A stretch of DNA of 8,390 nucleotides from an uncultured Anaerolineae bacterium (GTDB lineage: Bacteria; Chloroflexota; Anaerolineae; Anaerolineales; UBA11858): assembly GCA_937893815.1 (NCBI GenBank), contig CALCSH010000336.1:1-8390 (forward strand), written 5' to 3'. The position numbers and the translations under genes are program-made. The notes under the pieces are model-generated. The model was given only the letters and a program-made list of their open reading frames with translations, did no database searches and was not told the origin of the DNA. Positions 1 to 6,042 of the stretch are shown one piece after another; within the stretch, counting starts at the first letter, position 1; each line of letters begins with the position of its first letter.

Positions 1-1
1 T

Positions 2-1099
2 GTGGAACCGGCTCCTGCGGCGGCGAATTCCCTGCTACCCAGCGGATTTTTAATGGCGGTCAATGATGGTAATACCGTCAACGCCTATAATGCCCAGGGG
101 CAGATGACCGGCAGCCTCCAGACGCCGGGGATGTCATTATATGGCAGCAGCGGCGTGCATGTGGGTGGCAGCGCACCCGATGGTGTTATGAATGCGCCGC
201 TGGTGTTTCAGGCTTTTGAAGAGAATAACCTGATCCGTATCAATTCAGGCGGGCAGATTAATACCCTGCTCAGCGACCCGGAGTTAGGGTATCTGGCAGG
301 TGCACGCGCCCAGCCCGTCTTTGCCTATACCACCATTCAGTGGACGGGCGACTCGCTACTCAGCCATGTGTATGCCCGCACGATTGACGGAGGCGGGGCA
401 TCGTGGGCGTTGGAACGCAATGACGCGCAGAGTTACGCCGTTCAGCCTTTGGCGGTGCAGGCCGCCGATGGCCAGCCGCAAGGTGTGTGGTATTCACTGA
501 TGCCGTATGGTATTGGCGGTGATATTGTTTTTGCCCCGCACAAGGGTTTGTATTATCTCGATATCACCGCCGGTGGCACGGAAAACCTCTACCTGACGGA
601 TGCTTTCAATCCGCAGGGGCTTTCTCCCGACCTGACCTGGGTAGCCTATATGCCCGCCGAATTCGGCTTTATTGAGGGCGGGGTTAACGGCCTGACGCTA
701 TATAACCTGTATAGCGGGATTTCGGTCAGTATTCCGCTGCGCAATGGCAGCGACCGCGGCGCGGGTTACGCAGTTTTTTCGCCCGATAACCAGCGCGTGG
801 CCTGGATGGAAGGCTCCGGCTGGATGATGGCGGAGACACCTAACTTCCACGCCAAAATTGTGATCGCAGATATTGACGGGAATGTACTCACCGAGTTGGC
901 GGATACGCGATTTCTCAATCTTACCGCTTCGGGTACAGCCGGTTGGGTACAGCCGGTTGGCTGGCTGGATGCTGAAACCCTGCTCATAGAAGTTCGCTCT
1001 GACGATTGGGGTGATGTGGCATTGGCCCGCGTACGCTATGACGGCAGCGAGATCAGTTTTCTGGCGCAGGGTAATTTCGTGGGCTTTTTATATCCCTGA
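2..1099 (+). CDS. Beta-propeller-like (PD40/WD40-type) protein, C-terminal part
   Basis: The frame is open from the left edge and ends at TGA 1097-1099, so the N-terminus lies outside the window. The GTG at base 2 is probably an internal valine. The visible 365 residues are rich in short beta-strand-like stretches, aromatic residues and Gly/Asp turns, as in beta-propellers. Two blade-like motifs of the PD40/TolB kind are visible: LSPDLTWVAYMP near residues 206-217 and FSPDNQRVAWMEG near residues 259-271. A further strand pair, IVIADIDGNVLTELAD, lies near residues 286-301. I see no catalytic motif and no membrane segment in this part. Such proteins are often secreted or lipid-anchored and bind partners or glycans, but with the signal region missing that is inference. 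An exact 14-bp tandem repeat lies inside at 931-958. The stop is followed by a 121-nt gap, so it is probably not part of the CoA operon downstream. Product class is moderately sure; function is unknown. Confidence 0.7.
   Translation: MEPAPAAANSLLPSGFLMAVNDGNTVNAYNAQGQMTGSLQTPGMSLYGSSGVHVGGSAPDGVMNAPLVFQAFEENNLIRINSGGQINTLLSDPELGYLAGARAQPVFAYTTIQWTGDSLLSHVYARTIDGGGASWALERNDAQSYAVQPLAVQAADGQPQGVWYSLMPYGIGGDIVFAPHKGLYYLDITAGGTENLYLTDAFNPQGLSPDLTWVAYMPAEFGFIEGGVNGLTLYNLYSGISVSIPLRNGSDRGAGYAVFSPDNQRVAWMEGSGWMMAETPNFHAKIVIADIDGNVLTELADTRFLNLTASGTAGWVQPVGWLDAETLLIEVRSDDWGDVALARVRYDGSEISFLAQGNFVGFLYP
931..958 (+). repeat. 14-bp exact tandem duplication inside the propeller gene
   Basis: GGGTACAGCCGGTT occurs twice in direct succession, at 931-944 and 945-958. 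Because 14 is not a multiple of three, the two copies are read in different frames: the first gives mainly GTAG and the second WVQPV, leading into GWLDAETLL. Loss or gain of one copy would shift the frame and remove roughly the last 50 residues. Confidence 0.9.
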
Positions 1100-1104
1100 T
1101 GAAC

Positions 1105-1178
1105 AACCACAAAGGCACGATACCCTGGGAGATTTGGCGATACCAGGAGAAACTTCGTGCCTTTGTGCCTTCGTGGTT
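1105..1178. repeat. Imperfect palindrome, possible dispersed REP/MITE-like element
   Basis: The gap before the CoA-transferase operon contains a perfect 13-bp inverted repeat, CACAAAGGCACGA at 1108-1120 and TCGTGCCTTTGTG at 1155-1167, separated by 34 nt. The outer ends are also inverted: AACCAC at 1105-1110 and GTGGTT at 1173-1178. The right arm has an additional 8-bp unit (CCTTCGTG) compared with the left, as if one repeat unit had been lost or gained. The loop holds a second small inverted pair, CCTGG 1124-1128 and CCAGG 1143-1147, and a direct repeat CGATACC at 1118-1124 and 1138-1144. No T-tract follows the stem, so it is not a canonical terminator. The AACCACGAAGG-type ends resemble short dispersed repeats that I recall from several bacterial genomes; that recollection is unverified. 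Confidence 0.6.
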
Positions 1179-1208
1179 CTAAAAATTCGAGAGTTTTCTC
1201 AACCATGT

Positions 1209-1214
1209 GAGGAG
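1209..1214 (+). promoter_or_regulatory. Ribosome binding site for CoA-transferase subunit A
   Basis: GAGGAG lies 6 nt before ATG 1221. It fixes the start there, although the frame is open further upstream to an ATG at 1011 that would overlap the preceding gene. Confidence 0.8.
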
Positions 1215-1220
1215 CGCTTT

Positions 1221-2195
1221 ATGAATATTCTAGAAGAAGGCATCGGCGAACTGCTTCAACCCCCGGATATCGACGCTTTTCGCGAATGGAATCGTAAGAA
1301 AAACAAGAGCCTGACCGATAAGCGCATGACCGAGGCCGAGGCGGTCAGGCGCTATATTCACAGCGGGGATTATATTGGCACGGAACTCTACGGTTCGGTG
1401 CGCTGCCCGATGTCCATCGTCAATGAGATTGTGCGTCAGGATATCAAGAATTTGCGCGTGGTAGGGCAGGGAGTTTATGAGACCGACATCTTGTTGGCGG
1501 CTGGATTGGTCAAAGAGATGGATTTTACCTATATCGGCCTGGAATTGTATGGTATTTCGCATGTCATCCGGCGCGAGATTGATAGCGGGCGTTTGGGAAA
1601 AATTGTCGAGTGGAGTAATGGTTCACTTGTTTGGCGTTTCAAGGCGGCGGCAATGGGTGTGCCTTTTATTCCAGTGCGCTCGATGCTGGGGACGGATACC
1701 TTCAAGTACAGTTCCGCCAAGTTGGTAGAATGCCCTTACACCGGCGTTCCGATTGCTCTGGTGCCGGCGTTGATTCTGGATGTTGGCATTATTCACGTAC
1801 ACCGCGCTGACCAATATGGAAACTGTCAGATCGATGGCATCAGCGGCTTTGCCTATGAATTATCACGAGCATCGAAAACGTTGATCGTCAGCGCCGAGGA
1901 GATTATTCCCACTGCGGAAATCCGCCGTCACCCTGACCGCACGATCATCCCTTATTATTTGGTGGATGCTGTCGTGCACGCGCCCTATGGTTCGCATCCT
2001 GGCGAGATGTGCTACCTCTACGAGCGTGATGAGCCGCATATCCAGCATTGGGCAGAGGTATCCAAAACCCCCGAGGCCACCCAGGAATATCTGGATACCT
2101 ATATCTACGATATCGAAGATCATCAGGAATATCTGGCCTTGATCGGCGAAGAGCGCTTGAAATACCTCCAGGATATTGTTCCAGATCGAGGGTAA
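1221..2195 (+). CDS. CoA-transferase subunit A (glutaconate CoA-transferase-like, family I)
   Basis: A 324-residue protein, close to the roughly 320 residues of glutaconate CoA-transferase subunit A. It matches the family I CoA-transferase fold (CoA_trans domain) over most of its length. Visible family features are the N-terminal strand-turn region around GDYIGTELYG (49-58), the GLELYG stretch (106-111), HVHRADQYGN (192-201), where CoA-transferases typically carry an acidic-Gly-Asn turn, and HAPYGSHPGEM near 253-263, typical of the GctA/IpdA branch. The soluble protein should pair with subunit B, encoded 4 nt downstream, to move CoA between an acyl-CoA and a carboxylic acid in the cytoplasm. 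The start is set by GAGGAG 6 nt upstream. The GctA branch also contains IpdA-type proteins, which act as ring-opening acyl-CoA hydrolases in steroid degradation, so the reaction could differ. Substrate unknown. Family assignment is firm, exact reaction is not. Confidence 0.9.
   Translation: MNILEEGIGELLQPPDIDAFREWNRKKNKSLTDKRMTEAEAVRRYIHSGDYIGTELYGSVRCPMSIVNEIVRQDIKNLRVVGQGVYETDILLAAGLVKEMDFTYIGLELYGISHVIRREIDSGRLGKIVEWSNGSLVWRFKAAAMGVPFIPVRSMLGTDTFKYSSAKLVECPYTGVPIALVPALILDVGIIHVHRADQYGNCQIDGISGFAYELSRASKTLIVSAEEIIPTAEIRRHPDRTIIPYYLVDAVVHAPYGSHPGEMCYLYERDEPHIQHWAEVSKTPEATQEYLDTYIYDIEDHQEYLALIGEERLKYLQDIVPDRG
2188..2192 (+). promoter_or_regulatory. Ribosome binding site for CoA-transferase subunit B
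   Basis: GAGGG lies inside the last codons of subunit A, 7 nt before ATG 2200. It supports that ATG over an in-frame TTG at 2176 and implies coupled translation of the two subunits. Confidence 0.7.
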
Positions 2196-2199
2196 TAGG

Positions 2200-2967
2200 A
2201 TGATTGAAATAAACTACAACCCCAACGAAATGTTAATCTGCACGGCCTCGCGCCTGATGAGCGATAATAGCACAGCCTTCATCGGCACCGGTATTCCGAT
2301 GCTGGCGGCGTCGCTGGCGCAGAAGATGCACGCGCCCAACCTGATGACCATCTTTGAATTTGGCGGCATGGGCGCAATTCTGGATGATTTACCAGTAGCG
2401 GTTGGCGGGCGGCGTAGTTTCCACAAAGCCTTATCCGCGCTGGGGATTCTGGATGTGATCGAAATGGCCGGGCGCGGCTTTATCGAATACGGTTTTCTGG
2501 GCGGAGCACAAATTGATCCGTATGGCAATCTCAACAGCACGGTGATTGGTGATTTTTATAAGCCCAAAGTACGCCTTCCGGGCAGCGGCGGCGGCAATGA
2601 TGTCGGCTCACACTGCTGGCAGACGATTGCCATTATGCGTCACGACAAGCGCCGCTTTATTGAAAAACTCGATTTTATGACGACACCCGGTTATCTCAGC
2701 GGCCCCGGGGCGCGTGAGGCTGCTGGTCTTCCGCCGGGAACTGGCCCGTTTCGTGTGGTCACCAACCTGGCGCTGTTGGGCTATCATCCTGAAAGCAAAC
2801 GCATGATGCTGCTCGCCACACAGCCGGGAGTCAGCGTGGAACAGGTACTCGAAAATACCGGCTTTGAACTTTTGTTAGCCGATGAAATTATCGAAAACCC
2901 ACAGCCCAGCGCGCAAGAACTGCGCATCCTCAGAGAAGAAGTTGACAAGGAAAAATTCTATATTTAG
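2200..2967 (+). CDS. CoA-transferase subunit B (glutaconate CoA-transferase-like, family I)
   Basis: A 255-residue protein, near the roughly 266 residues of glutaconate CoA-transferase subunit B, starting 4 nt after subunit A ends. It would form the heteromeric enzyme with subunit A. In GctB the catalytic residue is Glu54, which forms the glutamyl-CoA thioester. Here Glu53 sits in IFEFGGMGA (51-59), at the matching distance from the N-terminus and before a Gly-rich turn. Other family features are FIGTGIPMLAA (27-37), GGAQIDPYGNLNST (101-114) and the glycine-rich PGSGGGNDVGSH (127-138), the usual oxyanion-hole region. Presence of the glutamate argues for a true transferase; as I recall, the related IpdAB hydrolases lack the nucleophile in subunit B. 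The C-terminal region carries VLENTGFELLLADEI (216-230), typical of the family. The alignment was made by eye. The substrate cannot be deduced. Confidence 0.9.
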   Translation: MIEINYNPNEMLICTASRLMSDNSTAFIGTGIPMLAASLAQKMHAPNLMTIFEFGGMGAILDDLPVAVGGRRSFHKALSALGILDVIEMAGRGFIEYGFLGGAQIDPYGNLNSTVIGDFYKPKVRLPGSGGGNDVGSHCWQTIAIMRHDKRRFIEKLDFMTTPGYLSGPGAREAAGLPPGTGPFRVVTNLALLGYHPESKRMMLLATQPGVSVEQVLENTGFELLLADEIIENPQPSAQELRILREEVDKEKFYI

Positions 2968-2969
2968 CC

Positions 2970-5042
2970 ATGCCCCATCATCCCCTCACCCTCAACCCCT
3001 TCTTCAATCCCAAAGGCGTCGTCATTATTGGGGCTTCCAACGACCCCAGCAAACTGGGCTACGGCCTTGCCAATAACCTGGTGCGCAGCAATTATCAGGG
3101 CGCGATTCATTTCGTCAACGTCAAAGGCGGCGAGCTTTTGGGACGCCCGATTTATACCCATGTGTTGGAAATTCCCAATCCGGTGGATCTGGCCGCGGTG
3201 CTGATCCCGGCACCCTATATTGCCGATGCCTTGCGTCAATGCGGGCAGCGCGGCATCCAGGCTGCCATCATCGGGTCGGGCGGATTCCGCGAGGTCGGCC
3301 CGGAAGGCGCAAAACTGGAAGATGAAATTATCGAAGTCGCCCGCCAATACAGCATCCGGCTGATTGGCCCGAACTGCATTGGCCTGCTCGACACGCACCT
3401 GCCCATCGACACCACCTTCCTGCCACCGCCCGGTCCTACCCCCGGCGATGTGGCCTTTATCTCGCACTCGGGGGCGATTTGTGCGGCGGTCATCGATTGG
3501 GCGCGCGGCCAGGGCTACGGTCTCTCGCGGCTGGTCAGTTTGGGTAATCAGGCTGATGTCTGCGAAACCGATATGCTGGCTCCGGTTGCCGCTGACCCCT
3601 TCACGCATGTGCTGGCGCTCTATATTGAGGGCGTCAAAGATGGGCGCCGTTTTGTGGAAGAAGCCCGTCGAGTTGTGCTGGAGAAGCCAATTATTGCCCT
3701 CAAGGTTGGGCGTTATAAGGCCGGTCAGCGAGCGGTGGCCTCGCACACTGGTGCCCTCGCTGGCCAAGAGAGCGCCTACAACGCTGCCTTCCGCCGGGCG
3801 GGTGTGCTGCGTGCTGAAACCAGCGAAGAAATGTTCGATCAGGCGCGCGCTCTGGCCTGGTGTTCGCTGCCTAAAGGTCGCAAGGTGGCGGTTTTGACCA
3901 ATGCTGGCGGACCGGGAGTCACTGCTGCCGATGCGCTCGAATCCTTTGGGCTGGAACTGGCTGAATTGAGTGGAGAAACGCGCGCCGCTCTGAGGTTGGT
4001 ACTGCCCCCGGCGGCCAGTCTCAGCAACCCGGTGGATATGCTCGCCACGGCGACCCCAGACCAGTTTGCAGGCAGCTTGCGGGCGGTTCTTGGCGACCCC
4101 GGTGTGGACAGCGTGATGGTCATCTACCCCACCCCGCCCATGTTCAGCGCCGGTTCGGTTGCCAAAGCGATTATTCCCATTATCCACGGGGCAGAAAAGC
4201 CGGTGGTGGTGGCTGTGATGGGTGAGCGTCTGATTCAAGAAGCCGTGGAACATCTGCGGGCGGCGCGCGTGCCCGAATACCGCTTCCCCGAGCGCGCTGC
4301 GGCGGCGCTGGCGGCGCTGTTCGAGCGCGCCGAGTTGTTGATGTTTGCTCAAGATGAACCGGTGATGCCGATACAGGCGTCAAGCGTCCAGACGTCGGAC
4401 GTCACGACGTTGTTAGACGCTTACGGCATTTCCATTGCGGCGCTGCGCCTGGCTCGCGACCCCGATGAAGCTGCTCAAATTGCGGCCAAAATCGGCTTTC
4501 CAGTGGTGATGAAAATTGCCGCGCCGGAAATTTCGCACAAGTCGGACATCGGTGGGGTGATGCTCAATTTGGGCGACGCCAATGCGGTGTGCACCGCCTT
4601 CGGCGAGATCCTTCGTCGGGCGCAGGAAGCCCACACCGAGGCCGCCATCGAAGGCGTGCATCTTCAAGCGATGATTCCCCACGGGCAGGAAGTCATTATC
4701 GGCGCGATTCAGGATCCCCAATTTGGCCCCCTGGTGATGTTTGGTTCCGGCGGCACGGAAGTCGAGGGGCTGAAAGATATCGCCTTTGGGTTGGCCCCGC
4801 TCACCCGCCGCGAGGCCGAATATATGCTGGAATCGACCTGGGCGGGGAGAAAACTAAAAGGCTATCGCAACCTGCCTCCCGCTGACCGAGACGCCGCGCT
4901 GGACGCCCTTTTTCGTCTGGCGCAACTGGCCTATGAGCACCCAGAAATCAGCGAAATTGAAATCAACCCCTTGCGGGTGCTGCCTCAGGGTGTAGTGGCA
5001 GTGGATATAAGATTTGCAATGACACGTGTTCTGAACCGCTAA
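2970..5042 (+). CDS. Fused acyl-CoA synthetase, NDP-forming (acetyl-CoA synthetase ADP-forming type)
   Basis: A 690-residue single-chain fusion of the alpha and beta parts of an ADP-forming acyl-CoA synthetase, which interconverts acyl-CoA + ADP + phosphate with acid + ATP + CoA. Domain order by eye: a CoA-binding Rossmann-like domain (about 10-140) with GVVIIGAS (16-23) and GPNCIG (133-138); a succinyl-CoA-ligase-like domain (about 150-300) with FISHSGAI (163-170) and SHTGALAG (258-265), where His259 is the expected phosphohistidine; a second flavodoxin-like ligase domain (about 300-460); and a C-terminal ATP-grasp domain (about 475-690) with VVMKIAAPEISHKSDIGGV (512-530), MFGSGGTEVEG (590-600) and EIEINPL (662-668). 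His523 in SHKSD matches the second histidine used for phosphate relay in this family. All expected key residues are present, so it should be active. The start is 2 nt after subunit B. There is no good Shine-Dalgarno site close to it (AAGGAA ends about 18 nt upstream), so translation probably depends on coupling. Substrate range unknown. Confidence 0.92.
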   Translation: MPHHPLTLNPFFNPKGVVIIGASNDPSKLGYGLANNLVRSNYQGAIHFVNVKGGELLGRPIYTHVLEIPNPVDLAAVLIPAPYIADALRQCGQRGIQAAIIGSGGFREVGPEGAKLEDEIIEVARQYSIRLIGPNCIGLLDTHLPIDTTFLPPPGPTPGDVAFISHSGAICAAVIDWARGQGYGLSRLVSLGNQADVCETDMLAPVAADPFTHVLALYIEGVKDGRRFVEEARRVVLEKPIIALKVGRYKAGQRAVASHTGALAGQESAYNAAFRRAGVLRAETSEEMFDQARALAWCSLPKGRKVAVLTNAGGPGVTAADALESFGLELAELSGETRAALRLVLPPAASLSNPVDMLATATPDQFAGSLRAVLGDPGVDSVMVIYPTPPMFSAGSVAKAIIPIIHGAEKPVVVAVMGERLIQEAVEHLRAARVPEYRFPERAAAALAALFERAELLMFAQDEPVMPIQASSVQTSDVTTLLDAYGISIAALRLARDPDEAAQIAAKIGFPVVMKIAAPEISHKSDIGGVMLNLGDANAVCTAFGEILRRAQEAHTEAAIEGVHLQAMIPHGQEVIIGAIQDPQFGPLVMFGSGGTEVEGLKDIAFGLAPLTRREAEYMLESTWAGRKLKGYRNLPPADRDAALDALFRLAQLAYEHPEISEIEINPLRVLPQGVVAVDIRFAMTRVLNR

Positions 5043-5177
5043 AGCGCCCGAGAAACTGTACCCTACCTTTTTGCCCTGCATATATTGAGCAGATACATAA
5101 CTTTCTGACTTGGCAACGATTTTTTGCACTTTGGACCGACCAATGGCAAAATGAGAAATTACCCGCAAGGAGAGACC
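5043..5177 (+). promoter_or_regulatory. Intergenic region with possible promoter and hairpin before the ABC operon
   Basis: This 135-nt gap is the only space in which the exporter operon could have its own promoter. One weak candidate is TTGCAC 5124-5129 with CAAAAT 5147-5152, spacing 17 nt. Another -10-like box is TATATT 5081-5086, without a good -35. TTTTGC 5122-5127 can pair with GCAAAA 5146-5151 and, inside it, TTGG 5131-5134 with CCAA 5140-5143, giving a broken hairpin just ahead of the ribosome binding site. The hairpin overlaps the promoter candidate, so at most one reading is likely right. I see no T-tract terminator for the CoA operon here. Confidence 0.25.
5167..5173 (+). promoter_or_regulatory. 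Ribosome binding site for the ABC ATPase
   Basis: AAGGAGA sits 4 nt before ATG 5178 and decides that start over the in-frame ATG 5151 and TTG 5124, which would place this sequence inside the coding region. Confidence 0.8.
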
Positions 5178-6041
5178 ATGAGTAAAGACGCAATTATCGC
5201 CAAAAATCTGGCTTATAGTTACGGACATTTGCTAGCCGTAGACCATATCGACTTTCGCGTGGGCGAAGGGGAAATACTGGGCTTCCTGGGGCCGAATGGA
5301 GCCGGGAAATCGACTACGGTCAAGATGCTCACCGGGCAGTTGCAACCGAAATCTGGCCAGGCAACCGTTCTCGGTGTGGATGTGGCGAAATCGCCGAAAA
5401 AGGTACAGGCCCAGATTGGCATCTGTTTTGAGAATACCAATCTGTACGAACAGATCAGCGGTGTGGCGAATTTACAACTTTTCGCCCAGTTGTTTGGCGT
5501 GCGCGAATTCGACGCCGAAGCTTTGCTCAAGCGTGTGGGCCTCGATGGTCGTGGAAACGATAACGTGCAAAGCTACTCGAAAGGCATGAAGCAGCGTTTG
5601 ATGGTCGCGCGCGCCCTGGTCAACCGCCCGGCCATTTTATTTTTGGATGAACCTACCGAGGGCTTGGACCCGACTTCGGCGCAGGCCATCCGCAATATTA
5701 TTTTCGAAGAACGCCAACGCGGAGCTACGGTTTTCCTCACCACCCACGATATGCTCGAAGCCGACAAACTTTCCGACCGGGTGGCTTTTATTGATGAAGG
5801 AAAGATTGTAGCGCTGGATACCCCCCATGCCCTGAAGCAGCAATATGGCAAGCGCATGCTCAAAGCCGAAGTCACCACCCCTGAGGGCGGTCTGGAAGCT
5901 CGCGAGATTGTGCTCGATCGTTCGGAGACCGCGCAGGAGGTAGAAACGCTCTTCAAGCAAGAGCGGGTGGTTACCATCCACAGCGAAGAAGCCACGCTGG
6001 AAGATATTTTCATCCGCATTACCGGGCGAGGGCTGGTCTGA
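5178..6041 (+). CDS. ABC-2 type exporter, ATP-binding protein
   Basis: A 287-residue ABC ATPase, the cytoplasmic motor of an exporter. Visible motifs: Walker A GPNGAGKST (38-46, Lys44), the Q-loop region FENTNLYEQ (84-92) with Glu85 where many ABC proteins have Gln, signature YSKGMKQR (133-140), Walker B ILFLDEP (153-159, catalytic Glu158), D-loop EGLDPTSA (161-168) and switch His190 in TTHD. The YSKGM signature and the C-terminal TLEDIFIRITGR tail are typical of the DrrA/NatA-like group that drives ABC-2 permeases. The protein has a single nucleotide-binding domain, so two copies should work with the two permeases encoded next. The gene ends 1 nt before permease 1, so the three genes form one operon. 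Family members export drugs, lipids, ions or glycan-related compounds; nothing here tells which. Names such as drrA or natA would be over-precise. Confidence 0.95.
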   Translation: MSKDAIIAKNLAYSYGHLLAVDHIDFRVGEGEILGFLGPNGAGKSTTVKMLTGQLQPKSGQATVLGVDVAKSPKKVQAQIGICFENTNLYEQISGVANLQLFAQLFGVREFDAEALLKRVGLDGRGNDNVQSYSKGMKQRLMVARALVNRPAILFLDEPTEGLDPTSAQAIRNIIFEERQRGATVFLTTHDMLEADKLSDRVAFIDEGKIVALDTPHALKQQYGKRMLKAEVTTPEGGLEAREIVLDRSETAQEVETLFKQERVVTIHSEEATLEDIFIRITGRGLV

Positions 6042-6042
6042 A

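Noticed and set aside
1108..1167. Palindrome as terminator of the propeller gene.
   Set aside because: A 34-nt loop and no T-tract after the stem do not fit an intrinsic terminator.
1189..1200. Small GAGA/TCTC hairpin before the CoA operon as an operator.
   Set aside because: Only four base pairs; expected by chance.
1011..1220. Possible longer start for CoA-transferase subunit A.
   Set aside because: It would overlap the propeller gene and run through the palindromic repeat, and the family length and GAGGAG site both favour ATG 1221.
2964..4352. Long open frame of 462 codons on the minus strand, opposite the acyl-CoA synthetase.
   Set aside because: Its translation is rich in Arg, His, Gln and Gly without any domain pattern, and it mirrors the codon bias of the synthetase on the + strand, which has all catalytic motifs. 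It is an antisense shadow.
5427..5453. Q-loop of the ABC ATPase with Glu in place of Gln.
   Set aside because: A Glu at this place (FE-x-x-NLYE) is common in ATPases of ABC-2 exporters as I know the family; all other motifs are intact, so it does not suggest loss of function.
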